Below are positions 21,661-31,460 of a DNA stretch of 64,000 nucleotides, piece by piece (position 1 is the first letter of the stretch; each line of letters opens with the position of its first letter). Under the pieces are notes generated by a model. It searched no databases. It saw only the letters and a program-made list of their open reading frames with translations, and had not been told where the DNA came from. Source of the DNA: Sanderia malayensis (taxonomy: Eukaryota > Cnidaria > Scyphozoa > Semaeostomeae > Pelagiidae); NCBI GenBank assembly GCA_013076295.1, contig RQOL01000452.1, positions 153,340 through 217,339 of the forward strand, in the 5' to 3' direction. Both the position numbers and the translations under genes were made by a program.

Positions 21661-23442
21661 TCATTTCTTTTTTCTGCAGTCTGGACAGTACCAGGATTTC
21701 TTTGGAACTCTCTTCATTTTGACACAAGACAAATGGAACCATTCAAATTTACAATTGGCTGAATCACAGCCAATCCATTTTTCATTACTGTCACCCTCTT
21801 TCCTTTGGCAGTAACAATATAGTTTTTCATCAATAAGTTTGAAGCCAGTGTCACTAGAAGCCCTTTCACTTTCTCTGGTTAAAAGCTCAGGAACAACATA
21901 TCTTCTATAAAACTTTGCCAATACAGGAACTGATGATTTTATGAATTCATCATCCACACAAACTGTGGTCCAGAAACACCATTTGGGGGTCCATACAACA
22001 AAATCACATTCTTTTTCCTGACAAATGTGCAATTGCATTTGTACTTGTGTGTAGTACTTGTGCCCTGTTTTAAGTTTCTTATCTTCTGACAGGCAGAAAG
22101 AAGGATCTTGTAAAGCTTCCTCTACAGACTGTGTTTCTCTTTTTGAGTATGGGCATTTTACTTCAATAAGTTTGGTAATGTTATGGCATTTGCATTTAAA
22201 AATACCATCAGGTGAAGCACCAATGAAAGGCATTTCTCTGCTAATGACAAAGCCAGATGGACATATTTGGAAATTGTCATGCGAGGTGGCTAGGATCATT
22301 TCAAAATCTTTCAAGGCATTTTTTTCATTGATGGTCCCCCAATTTAGGGCTGGGACAGAAGTTGAGGTCATATTTGGTTCTTTACAAATACCTTTGATAA
22401 TTGACTGTGCTGGCTTTTCAAAATTTGTGTGCAATACTAAGTGAGCTCCTGATGCAGTTATTCGTCCAGTTCTCACTTGATGCCAAAATATGCTCTTTGA
22501 CTGCCTTCTAGTTATACTTTCAACATATTCAATGTCAGCTTGAGTTACTTTCATTAATTTAATTAACTCCACCCCAAAATGTTGCAGTTCAATGTCAGTC
22601 TTCTGAGCATTCTCTGCAGAATAAAATTCTCTGAGATATATGGGCATCTTGCCCCTTTTTGGAGGATGGAAAGTCGGTACAAAACTTTTGTAGTGCTCAG
22701 AAAATGTATGTAAGACGACTGGTTTGGATGCCTGTTGCTGTAGCCGGTGAAGAAATTCATGCTGCTCATTTTCTGTAGTTTCGATCATTATTCCAGGAAA
22801 TGCTGTTGCAGACCTCTTATGGCTATTTGCATCATATCGGTCTACAGCTGCCTGTGAATAAAATTTCATTTTGGAAATCTCTGCAGGCTCAATTTTTTTA
22901 ATAAAATCGACATTCCATTTGCATGCTTCCTCGGTACATGTTTTTCTGGTGAAACTAGAGCAAACAGCTGCCTCCACTTTAAAAAGTAAGGCCGCTATAT
23001 GTGAACAAGATTCACCTAGGCCAGCCATACACGAACAATGGGCTGTAAGTACGGAAGCTTCATTTATTAAAAGTGCAACCCATGCCTCGTGTGGTTCTTC
23101 ATTCAACCTTTGGGATGGTGTTACTTCGGCTTTAAGCACCATGAACTGCGACTTCTCGTGCTTCTTGTAGGCATAAATTGTCCTAACCCAACCGCTGATG
23201 AACTGGTTATAAGCTTCCAAGCTTTTTCTGTTTTTCATTGCCTCTCTTGTAAAAACACCTGGGGTTTCAACAAGATAACTATACACTTCTGGCCACTCTA
23301 AAGGAGGCCAGCAAGTAGGGTCATTCATCCAAATATCTGCTGGTATCATGTACGGGCATACATCAATTTCGATCATCTTTAATTTACTCACATAACGCTG
23401 TTTTGCTTCTCCATCCAACGATTTGATGTTGTATGATGCCAT
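21661..23442 (-). CDS. SWIM zinc finger-YqaJ nuclease-PHD finger protein of ISL2EU
   Basis: 593 codons, intact. A SWIM-type finger lies at about residues 135-155 (CSCMAGLGESCSHIAAL). A YqaJ recombinase nuclease covers about 330-530, with RTGRITAS at its start and catalytic-type residues in GASPDGI and IEVKCPYS. A PHD finger closes the protein (about 545-593; CYCQRKE, WIGCD, CxxC near WYCPDC). YqaJ proteins are known ISL2EU partners, thought to process DNA ends. The PHD finger suggests histone-tail reading, which could steer integration (inference). Its open frame contrasts with the broken transposase beside it. Confidence 0.88.
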   Translation of the reverse strand: MASYNIKSLDGEAKQRYVSKLKMIEIDVCPYMIPADIWMNDPTCWPPLEWPEVYSYLVETPGVFTREAMKNRKSLEAYNQFISGWVRTIYAYKKHEKSQFMVLKAEVTPSQRLNEEPHEAWVALLINEASVLTAHCSCMAGLGESCSHIAALLFKVEAAVCSSFTRKTCTEEACKWNVDFIKKIEPAEISKMKFYSQAAVDRYDANSHKRSATAFPGIMIETTENEQHEFLHRLQQQASKPVVLHTFSEHYKSFVPTFHPPKRGKMPIYLREFYSAENAQKTDIELQHFGVELIKLMKVTQADIEYVESITRRQSKSIFWHQVRTGRITASGAHLVLHTNFEKPAQSIIKGICKEPNMTSTSVPALNWGTINEKNALKDFEMILATSHDNFQICPSGFVISREMPFIGASPDGIFKCKCHNITKLIEVKCPYSKRETQSVEEALQDPSFCLSEDKKLKTGHKYYTQVQMQLHICQEKECDFVVWTPKWCFWTTVCVDDEFIKSSVPVLAKFYRRYVVPELLTRESERASSDTGFKLIDEKLYCYCQRKEGDSNEKWIGCDSANCKFEWFHLSCVKMKRVPKKSWYCPDCRKKK

Positions 23443-23623
23443 GATGAACGGAAATAAACTCGCTAATAAATATAGAATACCTTATAAACGTATTATAAAC
23501 TGGATTAACCATGCTGTCTAATCTCGATACGTAGGCCATGCACAGAAAGTTCGGATTGTTTTCACTGCAGCTGTTGTTGCTGAGCAACAATGTGCGGCCT
23601 GGGCCCTATTCTCGGATCGGAGA

Positions 23624-24751
23624 ATACTTTGAAAACTGTAATGGTGTTTATATTCCATCCGACGCTTCAGTTTCACAGCAATAGTTTCTGTATCTGGCAA
23701 ACATCTTGGCAAAAGATTTACAGTTGTGTTTACATCTACTGGGACATTGACAACATTACCATGGATGCTCAGTTGCCTTCCTCTTGGGAGTTCTCGAATT
23801 TGCATAAATGGAATACGTGGCGAAACAACCTTTCTTCAAGTGATGTTAGGTCAAGAATATCTCCTTTTTTTGGAAATTCCATTTTATTGGCTTTTGCACA
23901 TGGTGGTATTTTCCCATTTAGAAGATATTTGTGACAAGTATGGCATATCCACTCATTTCCATCAACACTCTTTGTGTTAGTGATACAACTTTTCAACACA
24001 CTTTTATCAGTGAACCCTTTGTATGTCTCATCAAGGGAGCCCACAACACTACATCTAAACCACAATTGATCACAACATGTACAGATATATTCTGGTCCTA
24101 CTGCAATCATCATATGAAACTTGTCAATCAAATCCTGGTAAATTCTACAAGTACTACCATTTTTTTCAGAAATGCATATTTTATATTTAAACTTTTTTGC
24201 TTCTGTATCAATGACATTGCTGCTCTTCCTTTTTTGCTTTTTGAGTTAAATTCCTTTATCTTGACTGCTTGTTTCAAAATAGAATTTAAGGTGCTTGAAT
24301 TTGGTGCATTCTCCTGAGTATTATTTAAAGATGTTCTTTTTGATAATGTAGAAACATAATGATATTCATCTAAGTGTCCAATGTAAAGAATTTTTGAAGT
24401 TGCATTTTCGTTGGAAGAATGAGGATTAATAATAGTGTTACCAGAAAAGCCTGGCATAGATTCAACAATGTGGATAATACAATTTACCGTGTTTGGTACT
24501 GCTTGAATTATTACATGGTCACACCATGTACCAGGCTTTGCCATATTTTGTTTGTATGTTGCAAATGGTGTTGATATGCTTTCAATGAATTGCTCTGGAA
24601 ATTTTGAAATATAATTAACACCAGCAGTTCTAACATGCAGATGATGATCAGGTGTGCCAAAAAGCTGATGAGAGATTGCTCGAAAAAAACAGTTCCCATC
24701 ACCACCAACATCTTTTATCTCCATATTTAACTTGCTAAGTCTATCTTTCAA
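23624..24751 (-). pseudogene. Helentron N-terminus: OTU protease and DUF6570-like zinc region
   Basis: Start of the Helentron ORF. The OTU cysteine protease motif DGNCFFRAI lies near residue 20, with its histidine in DEYHYVS near residue 125. A cysteine-rich region follows (CTCCDQLWFR, CHTCHKYLL), then PFMQIRELPRGRQ and a stretch ending at FQSI, typical of DUF6570 in these elements. Two single-base frameshifts are visible, near a run of A at about 24155 and near 23810. The ATG at 24751 is the first in the OTU frame. OTU domains may remove ubiquitin; the role in transposition is unknown. Confidence 0.82.
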
Positions 24752-24808
24752 AATTATGCTTTTTTACTTAATAATTGATTATTTTTAATTGATTATTCTT
24801 ATGTTTAG

Positions 24809-25564
24809 ATGGAGTGAATACAGCAACAACTGCCCGCTGTGCAGGCTGACGCCGGCAGTATATGTACGGATTGAGGTAATTTTTAATATAATTTTTACTC
24901 ATTCTAATACACATTTTAATGTAAAGATCTTCGCTTAAATCTTTTTTTTGTATTTTTAGTTATTACAATCAACGCCTCAACTCAGAAGGACACTGCCACA
25001 AACACCGCCGCGGACACCATTGCGAGGAGTGCAGAGATCTCGCCAATCTCAGCGAAGAACATCAACACCGTTGATGCGGACTCGCCTGTCCGTGAGATCA
25101 TCACCCGCATCGAGAATATCTATATCTCGTCGGTCTCTCAGGGCAGCATCACCAACAACACCACCATCATCACCAATAACAGTATCATCAGCATCATCGT
25201 CAGTAACGACGCTATCGCCGCCAATAATAGCACCATTGTCACCAGTAGCATTGGAAGAGCCCGTATAGGCAACACCAACAGCATTAGAAGAGCCATGGGT
25301 TCGATCAGGGGATACTGACTGGCAAGATCTCCCAAGCCCATGGCAGGACACAGTTAACGAAATGGCCAGGATGGCATTTGATGGAGGCATCCCTCCAACA
25401 ATGGTCATCAATCCCGGATACAGCCCGAGCATTGAAGACGAGGATGAGGAAGATGAGATTAATAATCCAGAACAATTATTGGCTGTGATGAGATATGCTA
25501 ATGCTAGCACAGAGAACTTAAACTTTTTATCAACAATGATTAATTTCAGAGAACAAGTTTTTTA
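24809..25564 (+). pseudogene. Ser/Thr/Pro-rich hypothetical protein with one in-frame stop
   Basis: Two exons are supported by phase: 24809-24875 (donor GAG|GTAATT) and 24960-25564. Exon 1 contains a short cysteine pair (CPLCR). Exon 2 is arginine-rich, then a long S/T/P tract, then an acidic end (EDEDEEDE). A TAG at 25266-25268 interrupts the frame, which then continues unchanged to 25564, so a nonsense mutation in one gene is likelier than two genes. No ATG fits exon 1, so a 5' exon or start is missing. Family not recognised. It diverges from the OTU gene and may belong to either neighbouring element. Confidence 0.4.
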
Positions 25565-26173
25565 ATTGGCCAGAAACCGATGGACCTCCCCCCCCCCGGT
25601 ATGGTCATTTTTAATAATTTGTTGTTGTTTAAAATGTTTTAAAGTGTTTTTAAAGTGTTTTAAATTGTCTATATGTTTATACAAATTATTTATGAGAAGG
25701 AAAAACAATTTCTTTTATATACTCTTCAAGCTCTAACGTGAAATAGTACGCAAAATAAATACAGCATTTTTCAATTAAAATAATCATCATCTAAAAATAT
25801 ACAATTGTTCAAATATATGTAATGTTCTTTTAACTCTTTTAACGGATCATGAGACATTGCCTGGGGGGCCCGAACTCTTCAATGTTTTTCAAAGGCATAT
25901 TAACCTGTTTGCAGATCGCCGTCATGAGAAATGAGAAAATTCTAGAATCTAGAATGATCTAGAAAGTTTTTACAATTTATATATTAGTAGGATTTAGAAA
26001 AATGAGCCATAAATTTCCATCATACTAACTTTATTTTATAACAATTTTAAACGTAACATATGCAGTAAATTTTTCATCATACTAACTTTATTTTATAACA
26101 ATTTTAAGCACAACATGTGCAGCATGCAGTATGTGTATATAGACATTTTGTCATCTTCTCATATAGACGTTTT
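25565..26173. other. No gene seen; short tandem duplication
   Basis: AT-rich. A roughly 60-bp unit (CATCATACTAACTTTATTTTATAAC...) occurs twice at about 26018-26116. A C-run lies near 25589-25599. A partial heat-shock-like TTCTAGAA lies at 25940-25947. Confidence 0.5.
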
Positions 26174-26412
26174 TCATCTTGGGAATCTTCTTCTTTTTTC
26201 TGATATAGGCATTTTTTCATCTTCTGATATAGACATTTTTTCATCTTCTGAATCTTCCGTCTCAGCATTTCGGAAAATTATGCCATAGCAATCACACTGG
26301 GCGAAACCATCCCATTCTCGACCACAATCACCACAGATCGTTAACGTAGGAATTTTATCAGTGTACAATCCAGAAGTATAGCATTATAAGGTGCATCTGT
26401 CCAAAATATCAT
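26174..26412 (-). pseudogene. Small zinc-ribbon-like protein of the Polinton-like element
   Basis: An ATG at 26412 overlaps the upstream stop by four bases (ATGA). The frame begins MIFWTDAPYN and breaks near 26365, where another frame continues with CGDCGREWDGFAQCDCYG, a likely zinc-binding motif. An acidic tail follows in which an EDEKM-containing repeat occurs twice. Function unknown. The overlap with the 26409-26846 gene implies co-transcription from the heat-shock-like promoter. Confidence 0.45.
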
Positions 26413-26846
26413 CTATCACCCCCATATAGATTGAAAATGATTTCTTTTTTTCCCTCATCTAGACTGAGAAGAACTGAAGATTTTTTAATCGTTAAAAATG
26501 GAGGATAGTAACCATATAACATATCCAACAAATTTTTAAACAGGTAGACAAGTGTTGATCCGGATTCAAAATTTGACGCATCTCCATCTATTTCATGCTT
26601 ATCGGCATTCTCCCAGTGACCTTTTTGTTCTTTGCGAAACATACCCCACACACCATTCTTTAGAGGTTTTGCTGTATATGTACGTTGATCACCTCGGGTG
26701 AATTGAACTAATGCTTCATAATACATATTTGTATGATACATTGGGGAAAACGGTAAACCCTCACTATAAAATGGTGTAAAAAGAATTTCCACCTCATCAG
26801 TTTCTTCAATATCATCTAATGAGATTTTTGATTCAAAATGATACAT
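26409..26846 (-). CDS. Hypothetical early-type protein of the Polinton-like element
   Basis: 145 codons, intact, starting MYHFESKISL. No family recognised; rather acidic, with no membrane segment. A TATATAAA box on the same strand at 26918-26911 lies 65 bases before the start, and beyond it is the heat-shock-element cluster. Its stop overlaps the next gene's ATG. Confidence 0.55.
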   Translation of the reverse strand: MYHFESKISLDDIEETDEVEILFTPFYSEGLPFSPMYHTNMYYEALVQFTRGDQRTYTAKPLKNGVWGMFRKEQKGHWENADKHEIDGDASNFESGSTLVYLFKNLLDMLYGYYPPFLTIKKSSVLLSLDEGKKEIIFNLYGGDR

Positions 26847-26910
26847 CTTGACTAATTACTTCTTTCTTCTTCAACGATTTATAGTTAAATGAAATCTACT
26901 CAACTATCTT

Positions 26911-27152
26911 TTTATATAAGTCTAAAGATGTTCCAGAAGTTTCCAGAAGCAGAAGCTTCCAGAAGTTTCCAGGAGCTATCAACCGATCAGATCACAGGGA
27001 CTTTTCAGAAGTTTCTAGAAGTAGGGAAAGTCCCTCGGAAGAGTTCTAGAAAGTTCTATGATGTCATAAAGAAGTTTCCAGAAGTGAAAAGTTCTAGAAA
27101 ATTTTAGAAGCAGAAATCTCTGCAATCTGATTGGTTGATTTATGTATATAAA
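26911..27152. promoter_or_regulatory. Divergent promoter with heat-shock-element cluster
   Basis: TATATAAA faces left at 26911-26918 and TATATAAA faces right at 27145-27152. Between them are arrays of NTTCNNGAAN units with exact 2-base spacing: four units at 26931-26948, four at 26952-26969, three at 27008-27020, three at 27044-27056, three at 27071-27083 and two at 27092-27099. This is the binding pattern of heat-shock factor trimers. An inverted CCAAT (ATTGG) lies at about 27130. The genes on both sides would be co-induced by stress. The motif is seen directly; HSF binding is inference. Confidence 0.75.
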
Positions 27153-27192
27153 TCATCCTCAAAATAAAATCACTTCAAATAACGATCTAGTC

Positions 27193-29631
27193 ATGAAGAG
27201 ATCACACGAAGAAAGTGCAGCTGCTAATAATAGCAAGAAAAGAAAAATCTCTTGCTATCAATGTAGGAAAGTATTCAATAGAATGGCGAATCTAATGGCG
27301 CACAAGCGAACAACTCATAATGTGCAATCACCACCCAAATTAGTTAGCGAAGGTAGGAAAAAGAAAAAGATAGATGATAAAGCATTTAAAATATATACTA
27401 AGGAAGAGGATATTGAAAATATGAAAAAGATCAAGCAGCACACCATTCGCGAACTTATGAGTGAGATATTTACACATAAGCAAGGGATAAAGTATTATAT
27501 TGTTCTCAAAGTAGAATTTCATAAACCCATCGGGGATATCATATCAGATCCACCGCTAGTATTCAGATCTGCTATCTATTCACTGCTGCGATCAGACATT
27601 GAAGATATCGAAGAGCTTGAAGACCAAATAGACAACGCCATTAGATAGTTAAAAAATGACATAGATGAATTTACAGAAAATGGAAGCGGCTGGATATTTA
27701 CAAAGTATATCAAACTGCTAGTGAAGATGTTCGACTATGAAGCAATCAAAGGTAAAAAATATTTGCAGCTACCCGCCAACATCAAAAACAAAAAAGCAGT
27801 CATTAACATGCAAAACGATGCACGTTAATGATGCAAAATGATGCAATTCTATCTGCACTACATCCACAATCAAAAGATCCACAAAGAGTCGCAAAGTATC
27901 AACAGTGCTTGAACGAGCTTAACTGCGAGGGATTGAAATATCCAGTAAAAGTGCAAGATAAAAAGATGATTGATACATTTGAAATAAACAACAACATTTC
28001 AATCAATATCTATTTAAATAAAGATGATGAAATTATACCTGTAGGAATAGCGAAAAAAGAACTTGGAAAGCATGTGGATTTGCTACTAATAATTAATGAT
28101 GATGATGAGAATCACTACTGCTGGATTAAAAGTATGAGTCGTTTGTTGGGCGGACGTCCTGGGCATAAACATCATGGAAAGCGTTTTTACTGTCCGCTAT
28201 GCCTGTCATCATGCACAAGTCAAGAAAATCTAGATAAACATAAAACATTATGTCAGAAAATCAAAATCTTCCAAGGTGTTGAGTATCCCAAAGACCCAGA
28301 ATTAAAGTTGGAACATTTTAAGAACCAATGCATGCTACCATTCATCATATATGCAGATACTGAATCTATTTTGGAAAGTTCAAACAAGGGAGCTGCTTAT
28401 CAAGAACACAAACCAATCAGTTATTGTACTTACGTCACGTCAATCTATGATAGGTGGCAACAAGCGTTGGAATGTTATACCGGAGAAGATTGCATGGAGG
28501 TGTTTATGAATAGTTTAGATAAGCTAAATGAAGAATTACGAACAGTATTCAAGAAAACCATGCCAATGATTAGATTAACACCGGAAGAAAATGCTGAACA
28601 TGCTGAGGCTCCGCATTGCTATTGTTGCAATCAACTATTCAATGATAATGATAGACAAAAAGTCAGAGATCATTGCCACATTACTGGAAAATACAGAGGT
28701 CCAGCTTGCAAGCATTGCAACTTCAAACATCTGGATATAGTAGCAAACTATCACACCATCCTGATCGTCTTTCACAGTCTAAAAGGATATGATATGCATC
28801 ATATTCTGAACAATTTGAATGGCAGAAATGCAAAGATCATCGTCAATTCGAAAGAAAAGATCATGACTGCACAGATTGATGGTCATTCTGAAGAAAATGA
28901 AGAAGGTAGAAATACCAATACTAATGGAATCAAATACATTGATTCATTTGCATTTTTAAGCACCAGCTTGGCAACACTAGCCAACAACCTGCCGAAAGAA
29001 GATTTCATATTTATGAAAAAATACTTGCATGATAAGATCACCCAACAACAATATCCTGAGATACCTAGAAATGAAGGAGAAAGAGTTACAGAATTGGAAA
29101 GAGAACTGTTCAACTATGCGACATCGATACTGATAGCTTCATCTATGACATACCAATGTCTCAAGATCAAGTTAACAGTGTATTGAACGATCATGAAGAT
29201 CGATTCGATTTCAGCAACTATGATAAAGAACATCCAAATTACTCTGTAAGAAACAAGAAAGTTATTGGGAAAATGAAAGATGAGCTCAGTGGTGGGAAAA
29301 TGATAGAATTCGCCGGATTGAGATCAAAGATGTATAGCCTCAGAATCGATGATGGACAAACAATCAAAAGAGCGAAAGGAATTAAAAAAATGTGGTAAAG
29401 AAGCAAATAAAGCATAAAGATTACCTAGATTGCCTGAAGGAACAGCAAACCTATTCACACAGGCAGCGTAATATTGAATCACACAATCATACCATCTACA
29501 CAACAGAAAGAACAAAGAAATCGCTGAGCTCTTTTGATGATAAGAGATACATTCTTGAAAATGGCTTTAACACACTGCCATATGGGCATTGTTTGCAAGA
29601 AAATGCGCAAGCTGCTGAAGAAAGATACTGA
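27193..29631 (+). pseudogene. Zinc finger-DNA polymerase B of the Polinton-like element, internally deleted
   Basis: Protein-primed family B polymerase remnant. The ATG at 27193 lies 41 bases past the TATA box. A C2H2 finger (CxxC ... HxxxxTH) sits near residue 20. A TAG at 27646 interrupts the frame, which then continues to about 27825, where a frame change leads into 27828-29186. That segment has a zinc-like CPLC module, the exonuclease motif YADTES and a CCN / HCHITGKYRG nuclease-like segment. At about 29123 the sequence jumps to the palm motif DTDS and the family C-terminal end, so palm motifs A and B are missing. Further frame changes follow. It cannot polymerise. Confidence 0.8.
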
Positions 29632-29686
29632 GAAAAAGACATTATTTGAACATTTCTAATCTAACTGAACATTTAAGTTTTCAACA

Positions 29687-30148
29687 TTATTTTAAACTAT
29701 ATCTTCTATTAACATAATTGTAAACATACAAATCATTACTTAACTTATCATTTACATTAAAATATTTATTGATTAATGAGTTCATTGTAACGTTTTTTGT
29801 TCTATTAATGAGGAAGAACATGCAATGTTGTCCACAAGTCGCACTCTCATAGGATTGAACTTGAGTTTTATTGTAAGTGAGCTTGAACGGATGAATGAAG
29901 TTTTCAAATTCTTTCAGCATAGGAGGTTCACCAAACGAATCATAAAAATCCAAAACGCGATCATCGCTAATATAGACGGCTACCCAGTGAGTTCCTTTAC
30001 CAGTAAAATTATCGTCATTGAAAATGAATGAGCAGGGTAGTAAATGCACATCGATGTTTTTTATTTCATCTTTTTCAAATACACCATGGAAATAAGGTAG
30101 CTTTTCATGTTTCAGAAGTAAGTTATTGATTGTTATATCATCCATCAT
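29687..30148 (-). CDS. Adenain-like cysteine protease (virion maturation type)
   Basis: About 153 codons from the ATG at 30148, which overlaps the upstream stop as TAATG; a second ATG is one codon on. The catalytic pattern of adenovirus-type proteases is present: histidine in GTHWVAVYI, an acidic residue in LDFYDSFG and cysteine in ATCGQHCMFFL. In related elements this enzyme cleaves capsid precursors. The frame is open, unlike the neighbouring capsid gene. Usual length for the family is about 150-200 residues. Confidence 0.82.
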   Translation of the reverse strand: MMDDITINNLLLKHEKLPYFHGVFEKDEIKNIDVHLLPCSFIFNDDNFTGKGTHWVAVYISDDRVLDFYDSFGEPPMLKEFENFIHPFKLTYNKTQVQSYESATCGQHCMFFLINRTKNVTMNSLINKYFNVNDKLSNDLYVYNYVNRRYSLK

Positions 30149-31460
30149 TACCAATCACGAATGATGTTTTTATGACTATCAATTTTAATTGTTCTGTCAA
30201 ATTCTCCGAGAACAACAATATTCATCAAACTTACAACAGCCGTTGCAAAATTGATGCTTATTCTCAAGTTACCCTCTCTTTTAAGCAAGTATTGTTCATC
30301 TGCACAATTTCCCTTTGGTGTCAAGTCAAAACCATAAATTGCTGATCCTTGATTGAATCTATCATAATCAACCAGACTAGCTGAATTGCCCAGAGTAGTC
30401 AACAGACGGCTATAGGCATCAAAATAGTCATTATCATCATAATCCAATCTTAGAGGGCGAGTGACCTCTTGATTGTTAACAGTCACTTGAACGCCAGAAA
30501 CTGATCCATGTACAAAGTTGAATGGGTTTTGTTCTGAAGATCCATTAAATGCAGAATGATCCACAAGAGCAAAAAACAATCTGTTTGGTACTTTTCCATT
30601 AAACACATTGTCTTGAACCCAGCTCGTTGTTGCAGCGGGAACCAAATAGCTTGCCATATGGGGTTGACAGAGAGGATAATTTGCAGGAGTTTTCATCAAA
30701 GTTCTTTCAATTCCTTCCAATACTGCATCTTTAACGTGGATATGACGAAGTATCAATTTCACTTCATAAATGAAAAGCTGTGGAGATGTTCCAGTTTTGC
30801 TCATTAAACAAAACAAATTACTGTTGGGACTCAATCGCCATTGAAGACGTACGCCAGGCAGTAAATATTTGCTTTGATTGCAAATGTTAACATGGGGTTT
30901 TGTTAACACTTTGACTTTCTCGCTGTCGTCAAATGCCGCAGATCTTGGGTTCAATCCTTGATTTTTCGCTGATGCCATATTCGTTGGATAAGCAGCATTT
31001 TCCTTACCTAGTGTGTCACTGACCCAGTTTGTCATTTTCAAATAGTTTTCAGCTTTAGTTTCGTCAAACGACAACATTGTTTCCAAGAAGATTGGTATGC
31101 ATACATCCCGTTTGCTTCTGTGACAGGGGTGTCATTCAAAGCCAGCTCTATCTGCTTCCGCATAGATTGACCAATGTTACTTACTACTCCTACAAATTCT
31201 GCATTTGTTTTTCCAATATCAGCTCCATTTGCTTTCTTAATAGTAAGAGTTGAGACGAAATAAGAATGATTCAAATCAATCATATGATCTGGCCGGGCAG
31301 GAATGTCAAACACAACAGTCTGCTTTGAGGAATTGAGAGCAGCAGTTTGTGGAAAATACTCAACATCTTTAAAATAATCAACATCGTTTTGAACTATTGG
31401 TGTACTGAATAAATCTAAACTCTCACTAGGGCACTCAGTATATTCTGTTTTTATACTCAT
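30148..31460 (-). pseudogene. F54H12.2-type major-capsid-like protein, frameshifted
   Basis: Two overlapping frames, 31038-31460 and 30148-31086, together cover one protein of about 430 residues. The family is the one named after C. elegans F54H12.2, common in invertebrate genomes beside Polinton-type proteases; the role as a jelly-roll major capsid protein is inferred from context. The N-terminal frame (MSIKTEYTEC start) is lost near 31085, where the C-terminal frame takes over, consistent with a one-base indel. It precedes the protease with a one-base stop/start overlap. Confidence 0.65.

Larger units (their letters stand above)
19858..23623. mobile_element. ISL2EU DNA transposon, 3,766 bp
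   Basis: Termini are TCTCCGATCCGAG (19858) and its reverse complement ending at 23623, flanked by a 2-bp AT duplication (19856-19857, 23624-23625). Further in, both ends share TTGCTGCAGTGAAAACAA-like sequence. It carries a THAP-DDE transposase (+) and a YqaJ-type nuclease (-), convergent, the known ISL2EU pair. Taking it out with one AT rejoins the Helentron frame. The transposase is decayed, so movement would need help in trans. Confidence 0.88.
7018..24751 (-). mobile_element. Helentron (Helitron-like element) with two nested insertions
   Basis: Reading the - strand from 24751 down gives the Helentron order: OTU protease, DUF6570-like zinc region, HUH Rep, PIF1 helicase and AP-type endonuclease, then a separate RPA-like gene. 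The coding body totals about 7.4 kb once the elements at 19858-23623 and 9436-15953 are removed. The main ORF has several single-base frameshifts and at least one nonsense codon, so this copy cannot make the full protein. The limits given are coding limits; the true termini were not identified. OTU plus a C-terminal endonuclease is what separates Helentrons from the classical Helitron at 1-3278. Confidence 0.88.

Noticed and set aside
25049..25510. 153-codon ORF on - rich in D, G and S
   Set aside because: Shadow of the S/T/P-rich exon on +, caused by its biased codons.
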